Shown in pieces: positions 1-10,628 of a DNA stretch of 64,000 nucleotides (its first letter is position 1; every line of letters begins with the position of its first letter). Below the pieces are notes generated by a model, which was given only the letters and a program-made list of their open reading frames with translations, was not told where the DNA came from and made no database searches. The DNA is from Symsagittifera roscoffensis (taxonomy: Eukaryota > Xenacoelomorpha > Acoela > Convolutidae). The position numbers and the translations under genes were made by a program. The stretch covers positions 1-64,000 of the forward strand of contig NW_026970860.1 of the NCBI RefSeq assembly GCF_963678635.1, in the 5' to 3' direction.

Positions 1-185
1 TGTTCTCCACGTTCTTCGAAAGTCGGAACATTATATTATTTTACTTTAAAGGTTGAAAACCAGAATGATTAGGCAAAATTGAAGTGTTTAGAGTCGGTTC
101 GGTTTGATTTGGTTTCGTATTAGAAAACTCAAGCACAATTTCTCCAAGAAAGGATTTTTCCATGATTCTCATCACTTCATGGATT
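1..185. other. Left flank of retroelement copy 1
   Basis: AT-rich sequence outside the 3' LTR of copy 1. I see no ORF, repeat or motif in it. The four bases next to the LTR (GATT, 182-185) do not match the four bases beyond the other LTR (GAGG, 20976-20979), so no target-site duplication is visible. Confidence 0.6.
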
Positions 186-595
186 TGAGTTAGGACCGAT
201 GGGTATAACTCATAGAGTAATTTCGGATAGGGTACACCGTCTGCTCGTCACGCTATCTTATTTTCGGCCGGATAGATTCGTGCAACTTCTTAGTCTAATA
301 CCGATCCTAATCTTACTCTTATACTATCTAGTCTCAGGTTGTTTAACTAGTCTCTGCTAGGCTCAATAGATCTAGGGTATACTGGTTTATTGCGGCTGCT
401 GAAGTACTCGGGAGAGTTCAACTAATTTCTAAGTTAAATTCAAATCTCTCTGGTGCTGAAATTACAAGTAATTTCAGCACTTACAAAAAAGTGGATTGTT
501 AGTTAGATGGATCATGATTGGTTAATATTAAATACTTTACATTGGTAAAATATCTAATTTATCCAATCATAAAATGTAGTTTAGATCAGGTTCCA
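186..595 (-). repeat. 3' LTR of copy 1 (410 bp)
   Basis: In element sense it begins TGGAACC and ends CTCA, so it has the usual TG...CA ends. It matches 20566-20975 with about three differences, at two points close to the internal palindrome and one near the TGGAACC end. It contains a near-perfect palindrome (plus-strand 452-479, arms of 13 bp starting GTGCTGAAATTAC) and an AATAAA on the element strand near 382-387. Confidence 0.95.
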
Positions 596-2185
596 CCCAT
601 CCGGGTTTTACAGAGTTTTTTTAGAATAATCTTTCTGCAATTCAAAAGATGGATGATGGACGTTTGTATTTGGCGAACATCTTATTTCTTCTGGGTTTTC
701 TTATTAGAGAAGTCCCAGATTCAATCGTTGTGTCTTCTCAAGACAACGACTGGGTTTTCGCAACAAACTCAAATCTGATTTCAGAATGGTTGGCTATGTC
801 AGGTTTTTCTGTTTCATTGGTGAGAACTTCTTTGTGTTTGACCTTGTCTGGGAATGGCGTGGAGATTGTGCGTGGAGGGGATGCCTGGTTACTCGGATCT
901 GTACGTATACTTGAACATCGAGGTGGTCATTGGTCTAGTTCAATGAAGTCCTTTTCTGCGAAGTCAAGTCGTACTCTAAATCCTTTGAGTTGTGATTGTG
1001 GGCGGCATATTGATTGTAGTTGGCCATTCTTTCTCGAGTGTAGTAGGGTCGTTTTGTCTTTGGATGTTCGTCCTTGGTGTTGTATTCTGATCTATATATT
1101 GCATTATGTAATTTACATTTTATAAAACTTTTATTTGTTTAATATTTTTTAATTATGATTTTAGTTAGTTGTTTTCACAAAAGCTTTTTGTTTTAGTTCA
1201 GTTATTTTGAAGAGTTACTCACCCTTGAGTAGCTCTTATTAAAAATAGGAGTATGGTCACAAAGCGTGGATGTAGCGCGGTGGGTTAGGCCGGCTATAGA
1301 GCATGCTCAGGACGTCCTTCCTGGTGGGTTAGGCCAGGAGTGGGAGTATGATTGCATGCGGTTTTTGTGAGAGGTCCTGTTATGTGACAACGTTTTATGT
1401 TGGGTTTGTTGTGGTTTTTCTTATGTTTTGTTGGTTGTTTCCTTTTTTCAAAAATCAAATTGTTTGTGGTATGGGTTTGTCTTTCGACTTTTTTGTGTTT
1501 TATTATTTCTTTCTTAGACTTTATAATAGTCTTCAAAAGAATAAATTATCCAGTTTTAAACTGGGTTAATCCGGTTTGGGTACCGTTGGTTTCCTTTTCT
1601 TAGTCATGCTGTTATGCTATGTGTTGTGGTGTTTAGTAAGCTGCATTGGTTAGTTTTGTTTAGTATATAATTCCTTTCCAACCGGGTTAAAGGAAAGTTT
1701 GAAACGTGTTATCTTGTGTTAGAGTTATCGAGTGTGAAAGCTTGAAACTAAAATTCATTATTTTAAACAATTCTTCGTGGGCGAGCTGTGCGAGTTTGGA
1801 TAGAATTCTTGTGCGAGTGAATGAAAATATCAAAAGGTTAGTACTGCATTTGCTTCTTATTAATTTACTACATAGAATTTTTAATTTTATTGCTAGTTGT
1901 TGGGGAAAATTAAGTTACAAATTTTCATCATTATTAGATTTACTGCTTGTGGGGGAAAAATTTATAAATTAATTTACTGCATTGGTATTATATTTATTTA
2001 ATTGTTGTTGCAAAAATTTAATAGAATTTTAAACAGTTTGAAGAAGTTTTCAATTTTTATTTTCGTTTGTGAATTTTTCAGATGATCGAGGATGAAGGCT
2101 AAAATTCTAAAGAAAACATGGATAAAGAATGGTGAGTTTCTAATATTTAAATTAGTTAGTAATATGTATAATTCATACTTACCTG
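596..2185 (-). repeat. 3' region of copy 1, outer duplicate
   Basis: About 1.6 kb of retroelement 3' non-coding sequence, nearly identical to 2485-4070 at an offset of about 1,886-1,890 bp. It holds the conserved hairpin at 1210-1237, two copies of the GGTGGGTTAGGCC motif near 1280-1335, and the palindrome CCAGTTTTAAACTGG near 1550-1565. A 158-codon frame runs antisense to the element (649-1125, plus strand). It is kept in both duplicates but broken in copy 2, so I do not call it a gene. Confidence 0.85.
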
Positions 2186-2302
2186 TTAGTCGTCGGGGAA
2201 GAAACCGTGGGGGAAAATGTCGTGGATGAGATCTGAAGTTGTTAGTAATTTGGCTAAAATGCGGATGATATTTTTAGTTTGAAGCAGTGGCCAAAGCAAT
2301 TG
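2186..2302 (-). pseudogene. Duplicated C-terminal end of ORF-f (fragment)
   Basis: The last 38 or so codons and the stop of ORF-f, repeated from 4071-4187 by the tandem duplication in copy 1. It has no start and is cut off at the duplication junction, where the sequence folds back on itself (2287-2317). It is a by-product of the duplication and not a functional gene. Confidence 0.85.
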
Positions 2303-2317
2303 GAATGCTTTGGCCAC
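2287..2317. repeat. Palindrome at the duplication junction
   Basis: Two 12 bp arms (GTGGCCAAAGCA and its exact complement) are separated by 7 bp. The left arm is genuine ORF-f sequence. The right arm is an inverted re-copy of the same bases, inserted immediately before LTR sequence resumes. This is the footprint expected when a polymerase snaps back or switches template. Confidence 0.85.
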
Positions 2318-2318
2318 T

Positions 2319-2484
2319 GTAATTTCAGCACTTACAAGTAATTTCAGCACTTACAAGTAATTTCAGCACTTACAAATAAGTGGATTGTTAGTTAGATGGA
2401 TCATGATTGGTTAATATTAAATACTTTACATTGGTAAAATATCTAATTTATCCAATCATAAAATGTAGTTTAGATCAGGTTCCA
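2319..2484 (-). repeat. Partial internal LTR in copy 1
   Basis: About 165 bp of the LTR, from its internal palindrome to its TGGAACC end, lying inside the element between the two duplicated 3' regions. At its inner edge a block of about 19 bp containing GTAATTTCAGCACTTACA is repeated three times in tandem. The rest of the LTR is missing. Together with the adjacent palindrome it marks the junction of the 1.89 kb tandem duplication. Confidence 0.85.
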
Positions 2485-4070
2485 CCCATCCGGGTTTTAC
2501 AGAGTTTTTTAGAATAATCTTTCTGCAATTCAAAAGATGGATGATCGTTTGTATTTGGCGAACATCTTATTTCTTCTGGGTTTTCTTATTAGAGAAGTCC
2601 CAGATTCAATCGTTGTGTCTTCTCAAGACAACGACTCGGTTTTCGCTACAAACTCAAATCTGATTTCAGAATGGTTGGCTATGTCAGGTTTTTCTGTTTC
2701 ATTGGTGAGAACTTCTTTGTGTTTGACCTTGTCTGGGAATGGCGTGGAGATTGTGCGTGGAGGGGATGCCTGGTTACTCGGATCTGTACGTATACTTGAA
2801 CATCGAGGTGGTCATTGGTCTAGTTCAATGAAGTCCTTTTCTGCGAAGTCAAGTCGTACTCTAAATCCCTTGAGTTGTGATTGTGGGCGGCATATTGATT
2901 GTAGTTGGCCATTCTTTCTCGAGTGTAGTAGGGTCGTTTTGTCTTTGGATGTTCGTCCTTGGTGTTGTATTCTGATCTATATATTGCATAATGTAATTTA
3001 CATTTTATAAAACTTTTATTAGTTTAATATTTTTTAATTATGATTTTAGTTAGTTGTTTTCACAAAAGCTTTTTGTTTTAGGTCAGTTATTTTGAAGAGT
3101 TACTCACCCTTGAGTAGCTCTTATTAAAAATAGGAGTATGGTCACAAAGCGTGGATGTAGCGCGGTGGGTTAGGCCGGCTATAGAGCATGCTCAGGACGT
3201 CCTTCCTGGTGGGTTAGGCCAGGAGTGGGAGTATGATTGCATGCGGTTTTTGTGAGAGGGCCTGTTATGTGACAACGTTTTATGTTGGGTTTGTTGTGGT
3301 TTTTCTTATGTTTTGTTGGTTGTTTCCTTTTTTCAAAAATCAAATTGTTTGTGGTATGGGTTTGTCTTTCGACTTTTTTGTGTTTTATTATTTCTTTCTT
3401 AGACTTTATAATAATCTTCAAAAGAATAAATTATCCAGTTTTAAACTGGGTTAATCCGGTTTGGGTACCGTTGGTTTCCTTTTCTTAGTCATGCTGTTAT
3501 GCTATGTGTTGTGGTGTTTAGTAAGCTGCATTGGTTAGTTTTGTTTAGTATATAATTCCTTTCCAACCGGGTTAAAGGAAAGTTTGAAACGTGTTATCTT
3601 GTGTTAGAGTTATCGAGTGTGAAAGCTTGAAACTAAAATTCATTATTTTAAACAATTCTTCGTGGGCGAGCTGTGCGAGTTTGGATAGAATTCTTGTGCG
3701 AGTGAATGAAAATATCAAAAGGTTAGTACTGCATTTGCTTCTTATTAATTTACTACATAGATTTTTTAATTTTATTGCTAGTTGTTGGGGAAAATTAAGT
3801 TACAAATTTTCATCATTATTAGATTTACTGCTTGTGGGGGAAAAATTTATAAACTAATTTACTGCATTGGTATTATATTTATTTAATTGTTGGTGCAAAA
3901 ATTTAATAGGGTTTTAAACAGTTTAAAGAAGTTTTCAATTTTTATTTTCCTTCGTGAATTTTTCAGATGATCGAGGATGAAGGCTAAAATTCCAAAGAAA
4001 ACATGGATAAAGAATGGTGAGTTTCTAATATTTAAATTAGTTAGTAATATGTATAATTCATACTTACCTG
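2485..4070 (-). repeat. 3' region of copy 1, inner duplicate
   Basis: Non-coding 3' part of the element between the ORF-f stop and the partial LTR. It carries a probable intron directly after the ORF-f stop: donor CAG|GTAAGTA ending at 4067 and acceptor TTTTAG near 3984 in minus-strand sense. It also holds the conserved hairpin at 3095-3122 and the paired GGTGGGTTAGGCC motifs near 3164-3225. Short Lys-rich and Cys-rich frames occur on both strands but are not kept in copy 2. Confidence 0.8.
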
Positions 4071-5879
4071 TTAGTCGTCGGGGAAGAAACCGTGGGGGAA
4101 AATGTCGTGGATGAGATCTGAAGTTGTTAGTAATTTGGCTAAAATGCGGATGATATTTTTAGTTTGAAGCAGTGGCCAAAGCAATTGAAGTGCCTTAATG
4201 GTGGTTAGTTCTTCAGTGCCAACTGCAAATTCATAAGGTGTGTTTTGGATTAGATTATATAATTTGTGGTTGAATTTAGTGTTATGAATGAATTCTAAAA
4301 TGGGGATTTCTATAGGTTGTACAAACTCTTGTGGGATGAGGAAGGGTCGGGATTCTTCTGCATTGAAGGTCTTGGTGATGGGACAAAAGATATACATTTG
4401 GGTTATGGGATCATAATTTCGAAGAATACCATGAAGGTTAGTATCTTTAATGCAATATGTGAAGTTAAGAAAGAATGGTGAGGTGTATTTGGAATTGATG
4501 AATTGAAAACGATGGTGTGGTTGTCTGGAGGGAGTGTGTAGGTCAAAGTGATTTTGGATGAAACGATAATAAGTATATGTGTGTGTTTGTTTAATGCGCA
4601 ACATAATATCGTGTGAGCAGTGCAAATCTCTTTCATGTGGTGCAAGGAAATGAAAGGTTAGTGAAAATATTTGGAAGCGTTCTTTAAAACTTTCGTAGGC
4701 TTGCGTGTCTGTTAGTGCTTCTGAAATAATGTGGTCAAACTTGCGATCGAAGATATTTAGTGTAAATACATATGGTGTTTTATTGAAAAATTTCTCGGTG
4801 ATTTGTGGGTTAGCGAAGCGATCGTCGTCTAAGAATTGATCTTGGTTAGTTCTGATGATGTTATGATCGTAATATTCTAGTGTATATTCATTAGCTCGGG
4901 GTGCAGTGTGTGTTTTTAGTGATTTTTTATATCCAATGTAAGTAAATTGTCTAGGTGTTAGTGTTGTAGTGAGTCGATATAGCATGTCCTTATTTCGTTC
5001 TATATCGATATGAGTGTTAGATAAAGGTAAGCAAAGGGGATTTGTAAAATGATAATATGAGGTCCAAGGAAGGGTAGGCATTAAAACGTATTCGTCTACA
5101 AAGTTACGTGTCTCGTTAGTGTCATGAGGGGTGTTTAAGGTGTATTGTGGAAATGAGGGTAAGGTGATAGCTAAAAATTCTTTTGTGTTAGTGTGTTGTG
5201 GATGGTTGATATATTCACGGGCTGTTCCTGGTTTCGCTGGGAAAGGATGGTTGGGGAACTTCCTTTTAAAAGTGCGGTAAGCTCTATTAGTGCTGAGTGA
5301 AGATTCAGTAGTTGTGGATGATGGTGCTAATGATTCAGTATAAATTGAAGAGGCTGTAGGGGTAGGAGGGTTGGATGAATCTATTGTGGATGAGATTTGG
5401 TTTATGGTTGGGATGTCAAGGTGATAGGGTTGTTGTTGTAGGGTAATGAAGTTATCTAGTTCTGGGGAGATTCGGGGGGTATCTGGAGAATGAGATGATT
5501 GGTCTGAGTGAAGTGAAGAATAGGTTGGAGTGACTTGGGAAGCATAAGAGGGTGTAGAATTGGATGGGTCAGGGTTATTTGGTAATATGGGTTGAAAAGG
5601 GGGTTGGGAAAAAATTGAGGGGTTGGTGGGAAAATTATTTGATGGAGATGGTTCAGAGTCGGCAAATTCATCGGGGGTTTCAATATTCGGGTTATTGAGT
5701 TGTGAGATGGAGTATAAAACTGAGATGTGTGAATTAGTATCGGAATTCATGCCGGATGTTACATTACTGGATGGGAAATCGGGTGGCGGAAAAGCAAAAA
5801 GTGGTATTATTGGGATTGGAGTGGTGAGGTTGGTTGGGTGGGAATTTGATCGGTGTAGGGATCCAAGTTGTCGGCTCAT
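4071..5879 (-). CDS. ORF-f of copy 1: unknown 602-residue retroelement protein
   Basis: Open for 602 codons and the counterpart of 53362-55155 in copy 2. The first 190 or so residues are rich in Pro, Ser, Thr and Asn and vary in length between copies. The remaining 400 residues are strongly conserved, rich in aromatic residues and His, and end in HGFFPDD. I see no signal peptide, membrane segment, zinc finger or enzyme motif that I recognise. Its ATG overlaps the env stop as ATGA, so translation may be coupled to env. It is one of the few frames in copy 1 that stayed open. The family is unknown to me. A matrix-like, regulatory or virion-associated role would be speculation. Confidence 0.8.
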   Translation of the reverse strand: MSRQLGSLHRSNSHPTNLTTPIPIIPLFAFPPPDFPSSNVTSGMNSDTNSHISVLYSISQLNNPNIETPDEFADSEPSPSNNFPTNPSIFSQPPFQPILPNNPDPSNSTPSYASQVTPTYSSLHSDQSSHSPDTPRISPELDNFITLQQQPYHLDIPTINQISSTIDSSNPPTPTASSIYTESLAPSSTTTESSLSTNRAYRTFKRKFPNHPFPAKPGTAREYINHPQHTNTKEFLAITLPSFPQYTLNTPHDTNETRNFVDEYVLMPTLPWTSYYHFTNPLCLPLSNTHIDIERNKDMLYRLTTTLTPRQFTYIGYKKSLKTHTAPRANEYTLEYYDHNIIRTNQDQFLDDDRFANPQITEKFFNKTPYVFTLNIFDRKFDHIISEALTDTQAYESFKERFQIFSLTFHFLAPHERDLHCSHDIMLRIKQTHTYTYYRFIQNHFDLHTPSRQPHHRFQFINSKYTSPFFLNFTYCIKDTNLHGILRNYDPITQMYIFCPITKTFNAEESRPFLIPQEFVQPIEIPILEFIHNTKFNHKLYNLIQNTPYEFAVGTEELTTIKALQLLWPLLQTKNIIRILAKLLTTSDLIHDIFPHGFFPDD

Positions 5880-8490
5880 CGTGGGCTAAAAAAACTGTTA
5901 TTTTGAGACTGAAAAGCGGTGGTATGGGGTTGTTCTATAATTTGTTCATAAGTATTTTCATCTTGTGAGTGGTGTGTCATTATATGTTGGATGGGGCTTT
6001 GTGATATGGTTGGTCTAAAATTATTATGTGTTATGGCTAAATTTCGAAAATTATGTGGGACTAGGGATAATGGATGGCTATGTGGTAGGGGTGGTAACTG
6101 TGGTGCTGTTGGTGTTGTGTCTGCATTGTTATGTTCTTCGTCGTATGTGTTCTGTCTTGTTGCTATTTTTGTGTTATATTCTTTTATTTGTGCGTCTAAA
6201 AGAATTTGGTTTATAGATGTAGAAAAGATTCCAAAAAATCCTGCAAATAGTATGCGTGCTACACTTGCTTGTCTATTGACTTGTGTGTGTATAGCACATG
6301 TGTTATAGATTCCTTTTAAGAGTGAAAAAAGAAATCCAATAAAGTTAAACATTGCGTATAAAATAGTCAGTTTTTCTAAGATGTAGTAGGGCCATCCTAG
6401 AAAATCAAGAATTTCATTCTTGAGTGTAACAAAGCTAAAAATATTGATAGGTGATATATCTTGGGGACGGTATTTTTCACCGTTTAGATATATATAATCT
6501 TTAATGTCCTTAAAATATCCGCTATAGTCTTGCGTATAGATGTCAGCAAATCCTGCGGTTTCGGCAAGTTTGCGTAAGTTTTGGTCAATTGATTGTCTTT
6601 GTATTGTATCCATTTGTGTAATAATTCTTGGAATTGTTGTGTTCTAATGTGATGTTGAATATCTGATTTTGAGTATATTCCTATTGATTGTAAGTCTATA
6701 TTTGGGTTTCGAGCGATAGCGCGAATGCTTTCTGGTGAAAATTTTTTGAGTGGTTGCATTAATGTGGGATATGGGGTGAGAAGGTAATATTTATCTTCAT
6801 CAGGGTTTAGCTGTACTACGTTGTGGCTATTTTCTGATCCACATGGAACTGCGGTATCCCAGAAATAGGTTATTCGTGAAAGTGTGTCAACGAAATGTAC
6901 TTTATTCTTATAAAAGATAGGGATTCTTTTATAGCATCGTTTATCTTCAAAAACGTATAGTGGTGATACTTTTTTAGTACAAGTATAAAACCATAAGATG
7001 TTTCCTTCATAGTCTAAAAAATTTGATCTATTTCCTGATAGTAAATATCCTGCATAGGGTATTTTTAATACTGCTAGTGCGAGTGATTGTAATATTTGTG
7101 TTCTTTCTAATTCGCATAGTTGGTGTAGTGTTTCTAATTCGGAGAGTGACATTTCTTGAAAAATTCGGCTAATCGTGTAGTCTAGTTTCATATCCAAGTG
7201 AATATCATAGTGGATATTACCAAAATATGTACTATTCATTAGGGATAGTTCTTGTAAACGTGTGCTGTGATCGTTTTGGGGCTTTAAATGTCCACCAGGT
7301 TGACCTGTATTCTTTTGAAAATTAATTGGTATATATGATGTTCCTTCGTTTAGGGGATGACTTGTGGCGTATGGGTCGGCTTTTATTTTTCCAGTGGTCA
7401 TGTCGAATCCATTTTCGTATTCAACTAATATTTCAGAGTATTGTGTTTTGTGAAGTGGGTTTCTGTATTTACATGCAAGTTCTGTTTCTTGATATATTTG
7501 AAAACGTGATAATTTATTTTCTATATTATGAATGATTCTAAAATTAGAACTTACTTTTCGTAATGGATTTACTTGTTCATATGGTATTGATTGTATAAAA
7601 TATTTTTCGTGAAATTTTATCATACGAGCGTGTATTTTTGCTACTTGAAATGTTGTACATGTGTCTTCAGGGAACCAAACAATTGTTGCTTGTGTTCTTG
7701 TTGTAGGGTCGCAATAACCTTGGTCGTTTTTACAAGGTAATCTAATTCCTTGATAGATCATTGTGTTGTCTGATAAATCTCGTGTGAGTTGTATTTTTTC
7801 GAGTTGTATTTTCCAATCGAAAAACATGATCTCTTGGTATCCTTTGTTTTTTGTGTCTGCTTTGCAGTTTGATGGGTCATTTATACCAATGTGTGGTATC
7901 CAGTGTTTATCGTGCATGTCATAGGTTAATCTACCGTGTGCGCCGTTGTATGGGTATTTTTTATCTAATTTTATATGTCCTTGATATCTTTCAAGTTCTG
8001 CTTGATGTACAGAATCTGAAAAAACTTGGAAATATACTAAATTTCTATCTGTGTTTTTATTTTTTGTGATGTTTAGTCGGTGTAACTCGTTTTTACAATC
8101 TTCGGGATTGAGATGTAAAAGTCGTTCTATATTACTCTGGTAGAATGATTCATGGTCAAGTCGGTTTTTATTTCCGTTTGAGACTTGTGAACAATGTACT
8201 TTCTTTTCAGAAAATGTTGCTGTGAATTTATATCCTATAACTGTAGTTGCTCGGGCTTTTGAATAAAGTGTTGCTATTACATTTGTAGTTTCTATGGCTT
8301 GGGGTTCTGTTTCGCACTGTGATACTTGATTTATTGCATACTTGTGTAGTGTTTTTTGTTCGTTTTCTTCACAATCGTAATGTGTTACTAATAAATCTTG
8401 GGGTCCTGTGCGGGGAGAAGGGTTTATGTTTTGATTTGAGATTACTAAAAAAAGGAGTTGGAGAAAAATTAATAATTTTAGAATATACAT
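5876..8490 (-). pseudogene. env: env of copy 1, frameshifted envelope glycoprotein
   Basis: Counterpart of the intact 872-residue env at 50747-53365. It starts with a hydrophobic signal-like stretch (MYILKLLIFLQLLFLV) and stays open for 668 codons. One base is missing near 6612-6620 relative to copy 2, which throws the frame off just before the membrane-proximal part. The remaining C-terminal third, with the membrane segments and Pro-rich tail, is open in the next frame (6613-5876). The break separates the ectodomain from its anchor, so this copy should not make a membrane-bound envelope. Confidence 0.85.
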
Positions 8491-9611
8491 GTGTAGGATA
8501 ATCCTGAGTATGGGTTATAAAATGTGATGTAACCAATTGTCTTTTTGGTATATCTGTCGTATTTATATATTACTTCAGTGGTTATAAATGGTGGTGGTAG
8601 TGATTGGGCTGTTATCTTTGGTGGGTTTAATGGGTAGGGATGTTGAGTAATGTTGTTTAATTTAACTGTGATTTCAAACTTTAATTGTTAACTGTTTTGT
8701 TGGAGTATTTGGATATTGTGATCACGGATATCGTCGTGAATGTCTTGTCGGTATTGCAATCTATTAAGTGCCCAGTTGTGAAGGCGATTACTTTCTAGAT
8801 GTTGACCAAATAATGGTGGAGGGGCTGTAAATGTATTCCAATCTAGTCTTAAAGGAATATTTGTTGATGATTGTTCTCGATATCTGGCGTCGAGATTATT
8901 TGGAAAATTTAAGTTAAAAGGTGGTGGTGAAATCTGGCTTATTGATGGTGTTGATGGTAGTGATAATGTTTCTGGTAGTGATGAGGATGTTGTTGTATCC
9001 GTAGAAATATCTATTGGATCATTGACTAAATTTAGTTCACCTTGTGTAAATGAATGTGTTGTCCAATATGGTAGTCGTGATGCCTGGTTTGGGGGGTTAA
9101 AGGGATTTTCACGTATTTGTTCAGATGTTGGTGTTGAACCTAAATAATCTGATGGTAAGCTTGAGGTGCTACGTTGTGAAAGATGCGTAGGGGTTTCTGG
9201 TAATATACCAATGGGGTTTTCTGGAGTGTTTTGTGATGGGGATTGAGGTATATCAAAATGAACTCGGGGAGTTTGAAAATTTCTGTTTCGTCGAGGATGT
9301 ATAATTTGTCTATTTATTTCGACTGTATTTTGGTTTTGACTAGGATTTCTTATTCTACTTAATTCTTGTGGTAGTGTTGGGTATAAGTTATATGTTGGTT
9401 CACTTAGAGGTGCTTGTCGTTGAACTGGTTCTAGTGGTTCTGATAAACGAGCGTGTCGTTCTTCAAAAGTGTATGGGTTATCTTGAAAGGAAAGCCGTGT
9501 AGATGTTTGAGGATTTTGGGTAGTTGAAGGTGTTGTTGGGTTATCTTGGGATGATGTCGGTGAAGACTGACTTTGTGACTGTTGGGTAGCAATTTTTGAT
9601 AGCTTTTTGGT
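8478..9611 (-). pseudogene. ORF-e of copy 1: ATG-less frame with a nonsense codon
   Basis: Counterpart of the 378-codon frame at 49623-50759. The frame opens just after a TAG at 9612-9614 and contains no ATG, as in copy 2. It is rich in Pro, Ser, Thr and Gln. A TAA at 8688-8690 interrupts it 70 codons before its end, where copy 2 has a sense codon. The rest reads on to a TAA that overlaps the env start. Most differences from copy 2 are silent or conservative, which supports past use as protein despite the lack of a start codon. Confidence 0.75.
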
Positions 9612-9619
9612 CTATTCTT

Positions 9620-9808
9620 TTAGTGAAAAAGTTTATGTTTATTATAGTATTCTTCTAAGAAAAGAATTAGGAGGATTGTTGCTTGAGCGAATGTGATGAT
9701 TGCTTTCTTTATACATTTGCATATGGTCAAAATGAGGGATGATAGAAATGTTATGAAAATTACAAATAGTAGAAAAATATCAGTTCTACTGAAAATAGTT
9801 CGTATCAT
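9620..9808 (-). CDS. ORF-d of copy 1: 62-residue two-helix membrane microprotein
   Basis: Begins MIRTIFSRTDIFLLF and has two hydrophobic stretches (about residues 10-29 and 36-51) around a short basic loop containing CKCIKK, with a charged tail. This is the topology of a small membrane hairpin. It differs from the copy 2 protein at only a few positions, mostly conservative and all near the C-terminus. It lies 11 bases after the ORF-c stop in this copy, whereas in copy 2 the two frames overlap. The function is unknown. Viroporin-like activity is a guess from the topology alone. Confidence 0.6.
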   Translation of the reverse strand: MIRTIFSRTDIFLLFVIFITFLSSLILTICKCIKKAIITFAQATILLILFLEEYYNKHKLFH

Positions 9809-9819
9809 TTAGACAAGTT

Positions 9820-10035
9820 TTATAAATCGTACCTGTGGATATAATCAAGGGTTTTTGAAAGTTGGAGAAATAGTTCGAATATAGTGTAAAAAATTAAAAA
9901 AATATTACAAAAAATGATTAAGAGTATTAGAAAAGATTCAAGGATATCAAAAAGAAATATTATGAAAGTTTTAAGTATCGTGAAAAATTGTTTGAGGTTT
10001 GTGATAATTTTAGTGACTGTTTGATAGAAGAGCAT
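9820..10035 (-). CDS. ORF-c of copy 1: 71-residue hydrophobic microprotein
   Basis: Begins MLFYQTVTKIITNLKQFF. Residues 17-60 or so are almost continuous Phe, Ile and Leu broken by a few acidic residues, followed by a polar end (YIHRYDL). It is five residues shorter than the copy 2 version because of an earlier stop. Substitutions between copies conserve hydrophobicity. It sits between pol and ORF-d. A CAG|GTACGA sequence near its end could be a splice donor. Confidence 0.55.
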   Translation of the reverse strand: MLFYQTVTKIITNLKQFFTILKTFIIFLFDILESFLILLIIFCNIFLIFYTIFELFLQLSKTLDYIHRYDL

Positions 10036-10628
10036 TTAAGAAATGGCTTCGTGATCGAATATTTTTTGTTGTTTGGGGCAATTTTCAAGTGTGGTCGGAT
10101 TATTTATTAGTTTTTTGACTAGTGGGTTGAGTTTTGTGAAAAATTGTTGGGGGCAATTTTTATGGTGATCGGGAGGTCTTCTTTGTCTTTATTTTCATTT
10201 GTCAAATGATCTGGGGTATTTTTGAGATTTTTATACTTTAGGCTAAATAAAATGGTCGTTCTTTTACTTTAGGCTAATTTAACATATTTGTTTGGGGGAT
10301 ATTTGAGGTCTGAGTTGGGGAAATATTGTTGATCTTTGGTTTATTAGATAAGGGAGGGTTATGATATTATGGTGATATTTATTTTAGTTGTCAAGTTGGA
10401 GTGGTTTGCTTATTTTTGACCTGGAGGTCGTAGAGTTATAGTTATAGATATGCCTGGAGTTTAATATTTTTCGTCTAGTTGGTTTGTGTTAAAGTTATAG
10501 AAGGTGACGGATTGGATGAATCCTATTGGCTAATTTTGAACTAGAATCGTTGCGTGTTTGTCAGCATGTTATCTTGAAAATTGAAAGTGTAAAATGTTTC
10601 AGAGGTGCAAAGATTATTAAATGTATAA
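10036..10628 (-). other. Spacer between pol and ORF-c, copy 1
   Basis: About 590 bp with no convincing frame. It carries the same twice-repeated block as copy 2 (TTAGCCTAAAGTA in element sense, near 10228-10275). It may hold signals for a spliced env-side transcript, but I cannot point to a definite site. Confidence 0.5.

Noticed and set aside
1294-1536. Lys-rich 80-codon sense frame in the 3' region (also 3179-3421, 63238-63480, 63632-63982)
   Set aside because: Kept only between recent duplicates. In copy 2 the frame is closed, and the diverged fragments encode unrelated peptides.
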